DNA from: Paenarthrobacter ilicis
GTDB taxonomy: Bacteria > Actinomycetota > Actinomycetes > Actinomycetales > Micrococcaceae
Assembly: GCF_016907545.1 (NCBI RefSeq)
Contig: NZ_JAFBCD010000001.1
Span: forward strand, 558,001 to 622,000
DNA: 64,000 bases
Direction: 5' to 3'
Below, piece by piece: positions 34,145-42,026 of this stretch. The notes beneath the pieces were generated by a model that searched no databases, was not told where the DNA came from, and worked only from the letters and a program-made list of their open reading frames with translations. The position numbers and the translations under genes were made by a program. Numbering within the stretch: the stretch's first letter is position 1; every line of letters starts with the position of its first letter.

Positions 34145-35412
34145 CCTCAACGGCGCTCCCCAAGACCACACCCACCTTGGACGTCACCGAACCGGAGTTC
34201 GGAACCCAGACAGTCACGGACTTCCTGCGCGATGGCTATTGGCTGGAAGCGGCAGACATCGACGGCGACGGCAGGCCCGACCTCGTCGGCTACGGCCTGA
34301 AAGTCGGTGAAATCTACTGGTACAAGAACCCCACCTGGGAAAAGAAGCTGGTGCTCGACAAGATCAAGGAACCCGTCGGCATGGACTTCGGTGACATCAC
34401 CGGTGACGGCACCACGGACCTGGTGGTTTGCTACCAGCTTTACGGTCCTGGCGGAACGATCCACCACGCCGACCCCGAAGGCGGCAAGATCGACTGGCTG
34501 GAAAACCCCGGCAACCCGTCAGAAGCTACCGAAAACTGGAAACGGCACTACGTTGGGCGCGCCATCGGCATGCACCGCCTGCGCGTGGGTCACTTCACGC
34601 GCACTGACAAAATCCAGATCATCGGGTTCCCGATCGTTGCCGTCGAAGACGTCCACGCAGTCCTTCCCGTGGTGCTTTTCACCCCCACGGATGACCCTCG
34701 CGCCGAATGGGACAAGGAAATCATCAGCGACTCTGACTTCCGAATGATCCACGGCGTCGCCAAGAAGGGCGGGCTGATTCCCGGCTCACCACTGGACTCA
34801 ATCCTCATGGCCTCCGATGAAGGCGTCACCTGGCTCTACTACGACCAGGACAACCGCACGTGGGCGTGGCAGCACATCGGAGACGGTGAAGAAAGCCAAT
34901 TCGAGAAGACCACCTTCAAAGGCAGCGGTGACGTCGACGGCGGACGCATCGGGGATGACCCCCTTGCCTACGTCGCAGCCATCGAACCTTTCCACGGCAA
35001 CACCGTTGCCGTGTACGTGCGCAGTGGGGGAGACGCTGAGGCTGCGGGCTGGACCCGGCACCTGCTGGACATTTACGGGGACCCGAACGAGAACGGTGAA
35101 GGCCCCGGCCACACTGTCATGTGCCGCGATTTCGATGGGGACGGAGACGACGAATTCCTGATCGGCCTGCGTGGTCCCGAGCCGTGGCAAGGCGCGTACT
35201 ACTACAAAGCGGTAGATCTGGCCAAGGGACTGTTTCTGAAGTGGAAGGTCTCCGGGGAATCCATCGCCCGGATCGTTGCCGGTGACTTCAACGGCGACGG
35301 CGCGGAAGATTTTGCCACCATCTCCTACTCGGTCCAGCACTACTTCGTTGCCCCCAAAGCCGAAATCACCCTGCACCCGAACAACACCGTCCAGCGCGGA
35401 GGATCCAACTGA
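34141..35412 (+). CDS. FG-GAP/VCBS beta-propeller protein, AUDH-propeller-like
   Basis: A 423-residue protein without signal peptide, made of repeated beta blades with calcium-type loops DIDGDGRPDLVG, DITGDGTTDLVV, DFDGDGDDEFLIG and DFNGDGAEDFAT. Other segments include GYWLEAADI, KVGEIYWYKNP, HRLRVGHF and FRMIHGVAKKG. Cytoplasmic FG-GAP propellers of this size are unusual; the arrangement resembles the catalytic propeller of the fungal aldos-2-ulose dehydratase/isomerase, a sugar-dehydrating enzyme. ATG 34141 overlaps the exporter stop; its own stop overlaps the oxidase start. The open frame extends leftwards to 33535 but only within the exporter gene. An enzymatic role in sugar chemistry is inferred from resemblance and from the neighbours. 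Confidence 0.8.
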   Translation: MTSTALPKTTPTLDVTEPEFGTQTVTDFLRDGYWLEAADIDGDGRPDLVGYGLKVGEIYWYKNPTWEKKLVLDKIKEPVGMDFGDITGDGTTDLVVCYQLYGPGGTIHHADPEGGKIDWLENPGNPSEATENWKRHYVGRAIGMHRLRVGHFTRTDKIQIIGFPIVAVEDVHAVLPVVLFTPTDDPRAEWDKEIISDSDFRMIHGVAKKGGLIPGSPLDSILMASDEGVTWLYYDQDNRTWAWQHIGDGEESQFEKTTFKGSGDVDGGRIGDDPLAYVAAIEPFHGNTVAVYVRSGGDAEAAGWTRHLLDIYGDPNENGEGPGHTVMCRDFDGDGDDEFLIGLRGPEPWQGAYYYKAVDLAKGLFLKWKVSGESIARIVAGDFNGDGAEDFATISYSVQHYFVAPKAEITLHPNNTVQRGGSN

Positions 35413-37109
35413 TGACAACCACAGAAAAGACCGGTGTTGGAAGACGCTTCTTCATGGCCGGTTCCGCCGGCACCATCGCGGCAGCCTCCTTGGCCGCACT
35501 CGGAACCGCCAATGCCCCGAAAGCCCAGGCCGCTGCGGGCTCCGCAACGGTGCCTGACGGCTCGGTGATCACCTCCGGGGACTCCCGCTATGCGGACCTC
35601 ATGACAGGCAACAACCAGCGCTTCGTCTCCCATCCCGACTACGTCCGGCTCATCACCAGCACCAAGGACGCAGAGGATGCCGTCCGCGAAGCAGTCCGCA
35701 CCGGGAAGAAGGTCTCGGTCCGAAGCGGCGGCCACTGCTTCGCCGACTTTGTCTGCAACCCCGCCGTCCAGGTCATCCTCGATGTGTCCCCGATGAACGC
35801 GGTGTACTACGACAAGAAGATGGGCGCCTTTGCGGTGGAACCCGGCGCCCGCCTCATGAACGTCTACGAAACGCTGTACAAGAACTGGGGCGTCACCGTT
35901 CCCGGAGGCATCTGCTACAGCGTGGGTGCGGGAGGGCACATTGCGGGTGGCGGCTACGGTCTGCTCTCACGCTCGCACGGCTTGGTGGTGGACCATCTCT
36001 ACGCCGTTGAAGTGGTGACGGTGGACGCTCGTCGTAGAGTCCGCACCGTGACCGCCACCCGCGACGACAAAGGTGAGCTCGGTGACCTGTGGTGGGCGCA
36101 CACCGGCGGGGGCGGCGGCAACTGGGGCGTCGTCACCAAGTACTGGTTCCGGTCACCGGGAACACAGGGCAAGAAACCCTCAGACCAGCTGGTCAAGGCA
36201 CCCTCCACCGTTTTGGTCAGTGCCATCTCCCTTCCATGGGACCAGCTGGATGAAACCAAATTCCGGCGCCTCATCACCAACTTCGGAACATGGCACGAGA
36301 AATACCGCCAACCGGGCACCCCGGAATCGCATCTGAGCAGCCTCTTCAACGTCAGCTCCAAGGCCCACGGAAGCCTGGGGATGTTCACCCAGATCGACGC
36401 GGCAGCCCCGGACGCCAAGGGCGTGATGGAACGCTATGTGGCGGCAATCCTCGACGGGGTTGCCATCACCGCCGAACCCGTGGAGAAGCCCAACGGGGAA
36501 ATCCCGGCTATGCCGGAGTTTTTCAAGACCCGGGAAATCCCGTGGTTGCAAGCAACCCGCTTGGTGGGGACCGATAATCCCGTCATCACCAACCCCACCA
36601 GTCGCGGCGCCCACAAATCGGCCTATCTGAACCGGAAGTTCACCGATGACCAGATCGCGGTGCTCTACGGGCAGATGAGCCGGCCGGACTTCACCAATCC
36701 CAACACGATGCTGGTTCTCTTCTCCTTCGGCGGGCAGGTCAACGCCGTAGCCCCTGACGCCACAGCAAACGCCCAGCGCCAATCCGCGTTCAAGTTCTGC
36801 CTCCAAACCTTTTGGTCGGATTCGGCAGATGACGACTTCTACCTGGGCTGGGAACGGGAAACCTACGAAGGCATGTTCAAAACCACGGGCGGGGTTCCCG
36901 TCCCTGGTGACCAGCTCGACGGCTGCTACATCAACTATCCGGACGTCGATGTTGCCACCACGGATCACAACAGCTCCGGTGTTGGCTGGCAGACCCTGTA
37001 CTTCAAGGGCAACTACCCCCGGCTCCAGCGTGCCAAGGCCAGTTGGGACCCGACCGACTACTTCACCCACAGCCTCGGCATCGAACTCCCGGCAGGACGT
37101 GCATCATGA
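35412..37109 (+). CDS. Tat-exported BBE-type FAD oxidase
   Basis: A 565-residue flavoprotein. A twin-arginine signal (GRRFFMAGSAGTIAAASLAA, cleaved near AQAA) suggests folded export with cofactor. The PCMH-type FAD domain has RSGGHCFADF with His about 108 and GICYSVGAGGHIAGGGYG with Cys about 168; this pair anchors FAD by two covalent bonds in berberine-bridge-enzyme relatives such as gluco-oligosaccharide oxidase. The C-terminus has the BBE signature: CYINYPDVD, WQTLYFKGNYPRLQRAKASW and DPTDYFTH. The start overlaps the propeller stop (TGATG) and the stop overlaps the acyltransferase ATG. Oxidation of a sugar or phenolic outside the membrane is likely. Confidence 0.92.
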   Translation: MTTTEKTGVGRRFFMAGSAGTIAAASLAALGTANAPKAQAAAGSATVPDGSVITSGDSRYADLMTGNNQRFVSHPDYVRLITSTKDAEDAVREAVRTGKKVSVRSGGHCFADFVCNPAVQVILDVSPMNAVYYDKKMGAFAVEPGARLMNVYETLYKNWGVTVPGGICYSVGAGGHIAGGGYGLLSRSHGLVVDHLYAVEVVTVDARRRVRTVTATRDDKGELGDLWWAHTGGGGGNWGVVTKYWFRSPGTQGKKPSDQLVKAPSTVLVSAISLPWDQLDETKFRRLITNFGTWHEKYRQPGTPESHLSSLFNVSSKAHGSLGMFTQIDAAAPDAKGVMERYVAAILDGVAITAEPVEKPNGEIPAMPEFFKTREIPWLQATRLVGTDNPVITNPTSRGAHKSAYLNRKFTDDQIAVLYGQMSRPDFTNPNTMLVLFSFGGQVNAVAPDATANAQRQSAFKFCLQTFWSDSADDDFYLGWERETYEGMFKTTGGVPVPGDQLDGCYINYPDVDVATTDHNSSGVGWQTLYFKGNYPRLQRAKASWDPTDYFTHSLGIELPAGRAS

Positions 37110-38293
37110 CCGCCCCTGTCCCCGAGGCGACCACCGCCCGTCCCCGGCTCAGTAAATTGCCGTCCCTGACCGGATTGCGATTCTTCGCCGCGCTGTTGGT
37201 GTTCTTCTTCCACATCACCCTGTCCAACTCACCCATTCCGCCCAACGATCCCATCAACCCGTTCGCCGACGCCGAGCTCGGATCAACCCTTGAATGGCTG
37301 GTCAGCAAAGCAGGGTACGTTGGGGTCTCCTTCTTCTTCGTCCTGAGTGGCTTCCTGCTGGCGTGGGCATCGAAACCGGGGGAGCCAAAGCGGCAATTCT
37401 GGCGGCGCAGATTGTTGAAGATCTTCCCCAACCACTTGGTGATGTGGGTGCTGTCGATGATCCTGTTCGCGGCCGCCATCAACCCTCCACTGGGATGGAT
37501 CAGCAACCTTTTCCTGGTGAACTCCTTCATTCCGGATGCCTCCGTCTACGTGGCGGTTAACCCGCCGTCATGGACGCTGAACAGCGAACTGCTTTTCTAC
37601 CTGCTGTTCCCTTTGCTGATGATCCCCATCCGGAAGATTCCCGGCAACCGTTTGTGGGTGTGGGCGTGGGCCACTGTCGGCGCGATGATCGCGGTACAGC
37701 TGGTCACCACGTACCTGATTCCCGCCACGCCGGTGTCTGCCCTGACTCCCATCTCTGAAGCCCAGTTCTGGTTCGGGTACATTTTCCCGCCCGCACGGCT
37801 GTTCGAGTTCATTCTCGGCTCCATCCTGGCCAGGATCGTCCTGTCAGGGCGCTGGGTTCCCTTGAAGATGTGGCACACCCTGGTTCTTTGCGTCGCCGGC
37901 TACGTCGCCGCGATGATGGTCCCGTTCGTATACTCCTTCAACGTGGCCACCATCGTCCCGGTCGCAGCGATCATCTGCACTGTCGCAACCCGGGACATCG
38001 CGGGCCATACCGGCTTCCTCGGCTCCAAACCCATGGTTTGGCTGGGGAACATCTCCTTTGGCTTCTACCTCTGCCAGGGAGTGGTGATCTTCTACGGCCG
38101 CATCCTCCTGGGCAACCAGGTGTACCCAACGCCTGTCGCATTGCTGGTGGTGGCCGGATTCTTCGTGGCTACGCTGTTGGGCGGATGGGCACTTTACGCG
38201 CTCGTGGAGAAGCCCGTGATGGACCGTTGGGCACGTCCGCGACCCAAGCAGGTCCAGCCTGAGCCCGCTCGGGCCACTGCGAGCGTGGTGTAG
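37106..38293 (+). CDS. Membrane acyltransferase (family 3)
   Basis: A 395-residue integral membrane O-acyltransferase of the Acyltransferase_3/OafA group. The first segment has KLPSLTGLRFFAALLVFFFH with the catalytic-type histidine, then GYVGVSFFFVLSGFLLAWA and about ten spans, an RRLLKIFPNHL loop and a basic C-terminus. Such enzymes acetylate or acylate sugars, antibiotics or cell-surface glycans. ATG 37106 overlaps the oxidase stop by 4 bp. Last gene of the rightward run and followed by a terminator, so acylation may be a finishing step on the run's product. Confidence 0.9.
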   Translation: MTAPVPEATTARPRLSKLPSLTGLRFFAALLVFFFHITLSNSPIPPNDPINPFADAELGSTLEWLVSKAGYVGVSFFFVLSGFLLAWASKPGEPKRQFWRRRLLKIFPNHLVMWVLSMILFAAAINPPLGWISNLFLVNSFIPDASVYVAVNPPSWTLNSELLFYLLFPLLMIPIRKIPGNRLWVWAWATVGAMIAVQLVTTYLIPATPVSALTPISEAQFWFGYIFPPARLFEFILGSILARIVLSGRWVPLKMWHTLVLCVAGYVAAMMVPFVYSFNVATIVPVAAIICTVATRDIAGHTGFLGSKPMVWLGNISFGFYLCQGVVIFYGRILLGNQVYPTPVALLVVAGFFVATLLGGWALYALVEKPVMDRWARPRPKQVQPEPARATASVV

Positions 38294-38306
38294 ACCCGGA
38301 CGAACA

Positions 38307-38338
38307 AGAAGGCCCGATCCTGGTGGATCGGGCCTTCT
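38307..38338. terminator. Terminator between the acyltransferase and XRE genes
   Basis: AGAAGGCCCGATCC (38307-38320) pairs perfectly with GGATCGGGCCTTCT (38325-38338) around TGGT, between convergent genes. Confidence 0.88.
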
Positions 38339-38363
38339 GGCTTACTGGTCCGTGCTGTAAGCA

Positions 38364-39245
38364 CTACCTGGCTGAGATGCGTTGGGCTTCCTCCACCACG
38401 CTGGCATCGCTGGAAGTCAACAATTGCAGGGCCTCGGCCGCGGGCGTGCCGGGATCAGCGGTGTACATCAGGATCCGGTGTCCCGATTCGTCGGGCGGTG
38501 TCAGGACCTCGAAGTTGAGCTCAATATCGCCTACCTCGGGGTGATGCATGTACTTCAGCCCGGACATGCAGTTCTCTACAGGGTGCCGTGCCCACAAACT
38601 GGCGAACTCTTCACTGTTCATGGTTAACTCGCCAACCAAGGACGCGAGTTCCGGGTCATCGGTGGCGCGGCCCGCGACCAGTCGCAGCGATGACACGGCA
38701 CGGGTGGCTTCTTCGAGCCATCGTGTGTACAGCTCACGGGTGTGGCGGTCCAGGAACAAGAGCCGCGTCATGTTGGGCCTTGTTGAAGGCGTCTCGGGCG
38801 CAGCGAAATCCAGGTGACCAGCCACAAGCCTATGACCAATCCGGTTCCACGCGAGCACTTCGCTGCGGCGTCCCAGGACAACGGCGGGTGTGTTGGACAT
38901 CGACTGGATAAGGCGCAATGTGCCGGGCCTTACCTTGTCCGGCTTGGTCAATGTTCGCCTTTTGGTGGTTCCTGGGCGGGCAAGATTGAAAAGATGCGCA
39001 CGCTCGTCGGTGTTCAGGTTCAGTGCCCGGGCGATTGCATCGATGACCGCTTCGGAGGCGTTGTTACTGAGGCCCTGCTCCAAACGGGTGTAGTACGTAT
39101 TGCTGACGCCGGCCAACATGGCCAGTTCTTCCCTGCGGAGGCCGGGTACGCGGCGGATGCCGTAATTCAGAAGGCCAACGTCCTCTGGCTGTAAGGCAGC
39201 TCTTCGGACGCGAAGGAACTCCCCAAGTTCACTTAGATTACTCAT
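38364..39245 (-). CDS. XRE-family regulator with MmyB-like ligand domain
   Basis: A 293-residue DNA-binding protein. The N-terminal XRE helix-turn-helix (about 8-80) includes GLRREELAMLAGVSNTYYTR and LEQGLSNNASEAVIDAIARA. The rest matches the MmyB-like ligand-binding domain: VVLGRRSEVLAWNRIGHRLV, RLLFLDRHTRELYTRWLEEA, GELTMNSEEFASLWARHPVE, and the closing GDIELNFEVLTPPDESGHRI. MmyB-type regulators are known in actinobacteria near antibiotic-related genes and usually act on a divergent neighbour. ATG 39245 is chosen over an open extension to 39374. It is divergent from the DHA2 exporter, and the TRTCACTGVCAGGG motif occurs on both strands between them and again in the 30.8-kb promoter. Confidence 0.93.
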   Translation of the reverse strand: MSNLSELGEFLRVRRAALQPEDVGLLNYGIRRVPGLRREELAMLAGVSNTYYTRLEQGLSNNASEAVIDAIARALNLNTDERAHLFNLARPGTTKRRTLTKPDKVRPGTLRLIQSMSNTPAVVLGRRSEVLAWNRIGHRLVAGHLDFAAPETPSTRPNMTRLLFLDRHTRELYTRWLEEATRAVSSLRLVAGRATDDPELASLVGELTMNSEEFASLWARHPVENCMSGLKYMHHPEVGDIELNFEVLTPPDESGHRILMYTADPGTPAAEALQLLTSSDASVVEEAQRISAR

Positions 39246-39282
39246 GGGCCCATTCTGCCGCTCTTGCGCGGCCCTGTCCTGT

Positions 39283-39296
39283 CCCTGCCAGTGACA
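39283..39296 (-). promoter_or_regulatory. Shared motif TGTCACTGGCAGGG facing the XRE gene
   Basis: Minus-strand copy of TRTCACTGVCAGGG, 38 bp before the XRE start, suggesting autoregulation. See the copies at 39369-39382 and 30830-30843. Confidence 0.6.
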
Positions 39297-39368
39297 CCCT
39301 GATGCGACGTCGCACAAGTTCTTGTGACAAGACAAAGGCGCCGAATCCGGGTATGGCGCTGTCCCGCC

Positions 39369-39382
39369 TGTCACTGCCAGGG
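39369..39382 (+). promoter_or_regulatory. Shared motif TGTCACTGCCAGGG facing the DHA2 exporter
   Basis: Plus-strand copy, about 100 bp before the exporter ATG. It is set in an extended context GCCTGTCACTGCCAGGGG that closely matches the 30827-30845 stretch GCCTATCACTGACAGGGGG. Confidence 0.6.
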
Positions 39383-39484
39383 GTAGGCAGAAGGGGGTGT
39401 GGTTGATCCCCCTGCGTTCCGTGAGTGTGGAGTTGTGAAGATGCCGTCCGCGGGCGGCAACCCCTCCAGAGAAGGAACACTCCC

Positions 39485-40975
39485 ATGACCACGCAACCGG
39501 ATGTCACCACAGGACCCGGCGTTCCACCCTTGACCGAAGCCGGGCGGCCCACTGAATTTTCACAACGGGACGAACCTTCGGGACGGATGACTGGCCGCCA
39601 ACGGCTGGCACTCATTGTCCTGCTCGCGGCGAGCTTTACCCTCGCCGTTGACTTCTCGATCCTCAACGTCGCACTCCCGGCGATTGGCGCCGACGTCGGA
39701 TTCAGCCTCGAGAACCTCCAATGGATCGCGACGGCGTTCGCGCTCTGCGCCGCCGGGCTGACGTTGTTGTTCGGGCGTGTTGCGGACATCGCGGGCCGCC
39801 GCAGGATGTTCATCATCGGTATGGCCTTGCTGGGGGCAGCATCGCTCGCCGGTGGCTTGGCTACCGACCCCGCTTTGTTGCTCATCGCCCGCGTCGGCCA
39901 AGGCGTTGCGACGGCGATAGTCGTTCCGGCTGCCTTGTCCCTGCTGCTGGCCTCGTTCCCGGAAGGTCCGCTGCGCGATAAAGCATTGGGCCTCAATGGA
40001 TCCCTGATGGCTGCCGGGTTCACCACAGGGGCAATCCTCGGCGGACTGCTGACGGACCTGCTGAGCTGGCGCTGGGCCTTCTTCATCAACGTTCCCGTGG
40101 CCATCGCTGTGCTGATCATTGCTCCGATTGTCCTGGCCGAGAGCAAGCCGGCCACCAAGTTGAGGCTGGATGTTCCGGGTGCCATCACGGTGACCCTCGG
40201 CCTTCTGGCCCTGGTATTTGGTTTGACGAACGCCGCTGAGCACTCCTGGGCCGACCCGCTGACGTTGGGCTCCCTCGCAGCAGCTGTGGTGTTGTTCGTT
40301 GCTTTCGTGGCGGTCGAACGCAAAGCCGCGTCACCTCTGGTGCCGCTGGAGATCCTGAAGCGCTCCACGGTGGCATGGGGAAACATAGCGGGCATCCTTG
40401 CCTTCGTCACCGAAACGTCCTTGGTGTTCCTGTTGACCCTGTACCTGCAGCAGGTCCTCGGCTACACCCCGCTCGGTGCCGGCCTGGCCTTCGCGGTCCT
40501 GGGTCTCGGAACTGTGCTGGGCGGCGTTCTGGGCCCCAAGGTCATCGGAAAGATCGGCAACAAGAAGGCGATTGTCTACGGATTCATCGTCCAGGCAATC
40601 GCCACGGGTGCCCTGGTGTTGCTCAGTGCCGACCCAGCCTCCATCGCCCTGCTGCTGGTCGCCACGTTCGTAGGGGGCGTGGCCAACCTCGTGGTCATCG
40701 TCGGCTTCATGGTCACCGCAACCTCCGGCCTGCCTGATGACGAGCAAGGCCTTGCTACCGGGTTGGCAACCATGAGCCAGCAGGTCGGCATCACCATGGG
40801 TATCCCGATCATGAGCGCCATCTTCACCGCACAGATTCTCGCCATCGGGAACAACGATGCCCCGGCCGTGCTCAGCGGTGTCACCACAGCCATCTGGGTG
40901 AATGCGGGCCTGTGCCTGCTCACAGCACTGGCGGTGGGACTGTTCCTCCGCAAGCCCGCACCGGCCATCAGCTAA
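39485..40975 (+). CDS. DHA2-type multidrug MFS exporter (14 spans)
   Basis: A 496-residue drug-H+ antiporter-2 family permease with 14 predicted spans. Characteristic segments: LAVDFSILNVALPAIGADVG in span 1, LLFGRVADIAGRRRMF (motif A) after span 2, ARVGQGVATAIVVPAALSLL in span 4 and LGGLLTDLLSWRWAFFINVP (motif C) in span 5. AAGGA 9 bases before ATG 39485 fixes the start; an upstream in-frame start is not needed. It diverges from the XRE regulator, which probably represses or activates it. Likely exports a toxic or self-made compound. Confidence 0.93.
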   Translation: MTTQPDVTTGPGVPPLTEAGRPTEFSQRDEPSGRMTGRQRLALIVLLAASFTLAVDFSILNVALPAIGADVGFSLENLQWIATAFALCAAGLTLLFGRVADIAGRRRMFIIGMALLGAASLAGGLATDPALLLIARVGQGVATAIVVPAALSLLLASFPEGPLRDKALGLNGSLMAAGFTTGAILGGLLTDLLSWRWAFFINVPVAIAVLIIAPIVLAESKPATKLRLDVPGAITVTLGLLALVFGLTNAAEHSWADPLTLGSLAAAVVLFVAFVAVERKAASPLVPLEILKRSTVAWGNIAGILAFVTETSLVFLLTLYLQQVLGYTPLGAGLAFAVLGLGTVLGGVLGPKVIGKIGNKKAIVYGFIVQAIATGALVLLSADPASIALLLVATFVGGVANLVVIVGFMVTATSGLPDDEQGLATGLATMSQQVGITMGIPIMSAIFTAQILAIGNNDAPAVLSGVTTAIWVNAGLCLLTALAVGLFLRKPAPAIS

Positions 40976-41126
40976 GTCACCTCACGCGTGGGTTCAAGAA
41001 AGCCCACACAGTGGCCGGCGCCCTGATGGAGTTATCCCCATAGGGCGCCGGCCAGGCGAGGTCCAGCTGGCCCCGGTGATAGGTTCGTTGCAGTTCCCCA
41101 CCCATGATTCGCAACGAGAGGCCGGC

Positions 41127-41540
41127 ATGTCGCAGCCAGGATCCGAACAGCAGCCCGACCAGCCGTTGAACGGGCAGCATGCCTTCGCCTGCCAGCCATA
41201 CCCCCAGCAACCGTATGCCCAGCAACCGTATGCCCAGGCCACCTATCCCCAGTCGCCCTACGCGGAGCAGGATGGTCCGCCGTTCTATTTTCCGGACCTT
41301 GAAGGAGCCAACTTCAAGTCGAAAGCCACCACGTACGCGATCATCGGGATCTTTGTCTTCGGCTTCGTTTTTGGTCCGCTCGCCATCCGCAACGCGGGAC
41401 GGGCGGAAGCCAATGGAGTTCCGGCTACATTTGGGAAGGTGGCCGGCTGGATCGTCACCGTGCTGTCCTGCATCTACATCGTTTTCTGGGCAGTGGTTCT
41501 TATTTCTGGGGCGGTCTACGGCATGTCATCCCACAGCTGA
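41127..41540 (+). CDS. Small membrane protein with Pro/Gln/Tyr-rich N-terminus
   Basis: A 137-residue protein. The first 55 residues are a low-complexity cytoplasmic tail with repeats of QQPYAQ/PYAQ type, encoded by two near-identical 15-bp units. Two membrane spans follow (about 68-88, IIGIFVFGFVFGPLAI, and 104-128, IVTVLSCIYIVFWAVVLISG), separated by an NAGRAEANGV loop, as in DUF4190-type actinobacterial proteins. ATG 41127 is chosen as the frame upstream overlaps the exporter and lacks membrane features. Function unknown. Confidence 0.8.
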   Translation: MSQPGSEQQPDQPLNGQHAFACQPYPQQPYAQQPYAQATYPQSPYAEQDGPPFYFPDLEGANFKSKATTYAIIGIFVFGFVFGPLAIRNAGRAEANGVPATFGKVAGWIVTVLSCIYIVFWAVVLISGAVYGMSSHS

Positions 41541-41585
41541 GCAGGCCGTCCAGCTGAGCGGGACGCCCAGCTGAGCAGGACGCCT
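41535..41585. repeat. Three tandem 17-bp units
   Basis: Units at 41535-41551, 41552-41568 and 41569-41585 share AGCTGAGC(A/G)GG(C/A)CG(T/C)C(C/T). The first contains the stop codon of the preceding gene. The array fills most of the short gap before the convergent SSI-like gene. Confidence 0.8.
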
Positions 41586-41592
41586 CGGGGTC

Positions 41593-41997
41593 CTAAACGG
41601 CGCCCGTGGAGCCTCCGGTGTTCCCCAGCAGTGCGGCCAAGGTTTTCCAGCGCGCGATCTCGCATCCGTCGGTCCGGCTGAACTGGCTGAGTACTTTGCG
41701 TCCACGAAACCACCCCTTGACCACTGCCACTTGCGGGCCGCCATACTGCTGCGTGCAGATCCGGTCCGGTCGGGGCTCGGGAAAGAAGATTTCCTCGCCA
41801 AACTGCTCGACGGCGGCAAGTGCCGCAGGTGCGTCCGGCAGATTCGAGTCCAGCGTTTCCGGGTCCGGGGACATGATGCCAGCGGCGGAACGCAAGTGGA
41901 ACTCCCGACTGTCAGCGCCAGGTGCCTCTGTCAGCGTGACTGTCAGGTCGACGTCGTACTCGCTCTTGACTGCGTCAAAATTGTTTGCGGAAACCAT
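41593..41997 (-). CDS. SSI-like domain protein lacking export signal
   Basis: A 134-residue protein whose C-terminal part, ICTQQYGGPQVAVVKGWFRG then SQFSRTDGCEIARW, matches the second half of the neighbouring lipoprotein-type SSI-like protein (42952-43479) and of Streptomyces subtilisin inhibitors. It keeps the cysteine pair corresponding to the second SSI disulfide but lacks the first pair, and has no signal peptide. Without export, a protease-inhibitor role in the reducing cytoplasm is doubtful; it may bind something else. The ATG or GTG start near 41997 is plausible; no clear ribosome site. Confidence 0.7.
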   Translation of the reverse strand: MVSANNFDAVKSEYDVDLTVTLTEAPGADSREFHLRSAAGIMSPDPETLDSNLPDAPAALAAVEQFGEEIFFPEPRPDRICTQQYGGPQVAVVKGWFRGRKVLSQFSRTDGCEIARWKTLAALLGNTGGSTGAV

Positions 41998-42026
41998 GGT
42001 GACCTTTCGCTGGTGGCGGCGGGTGC

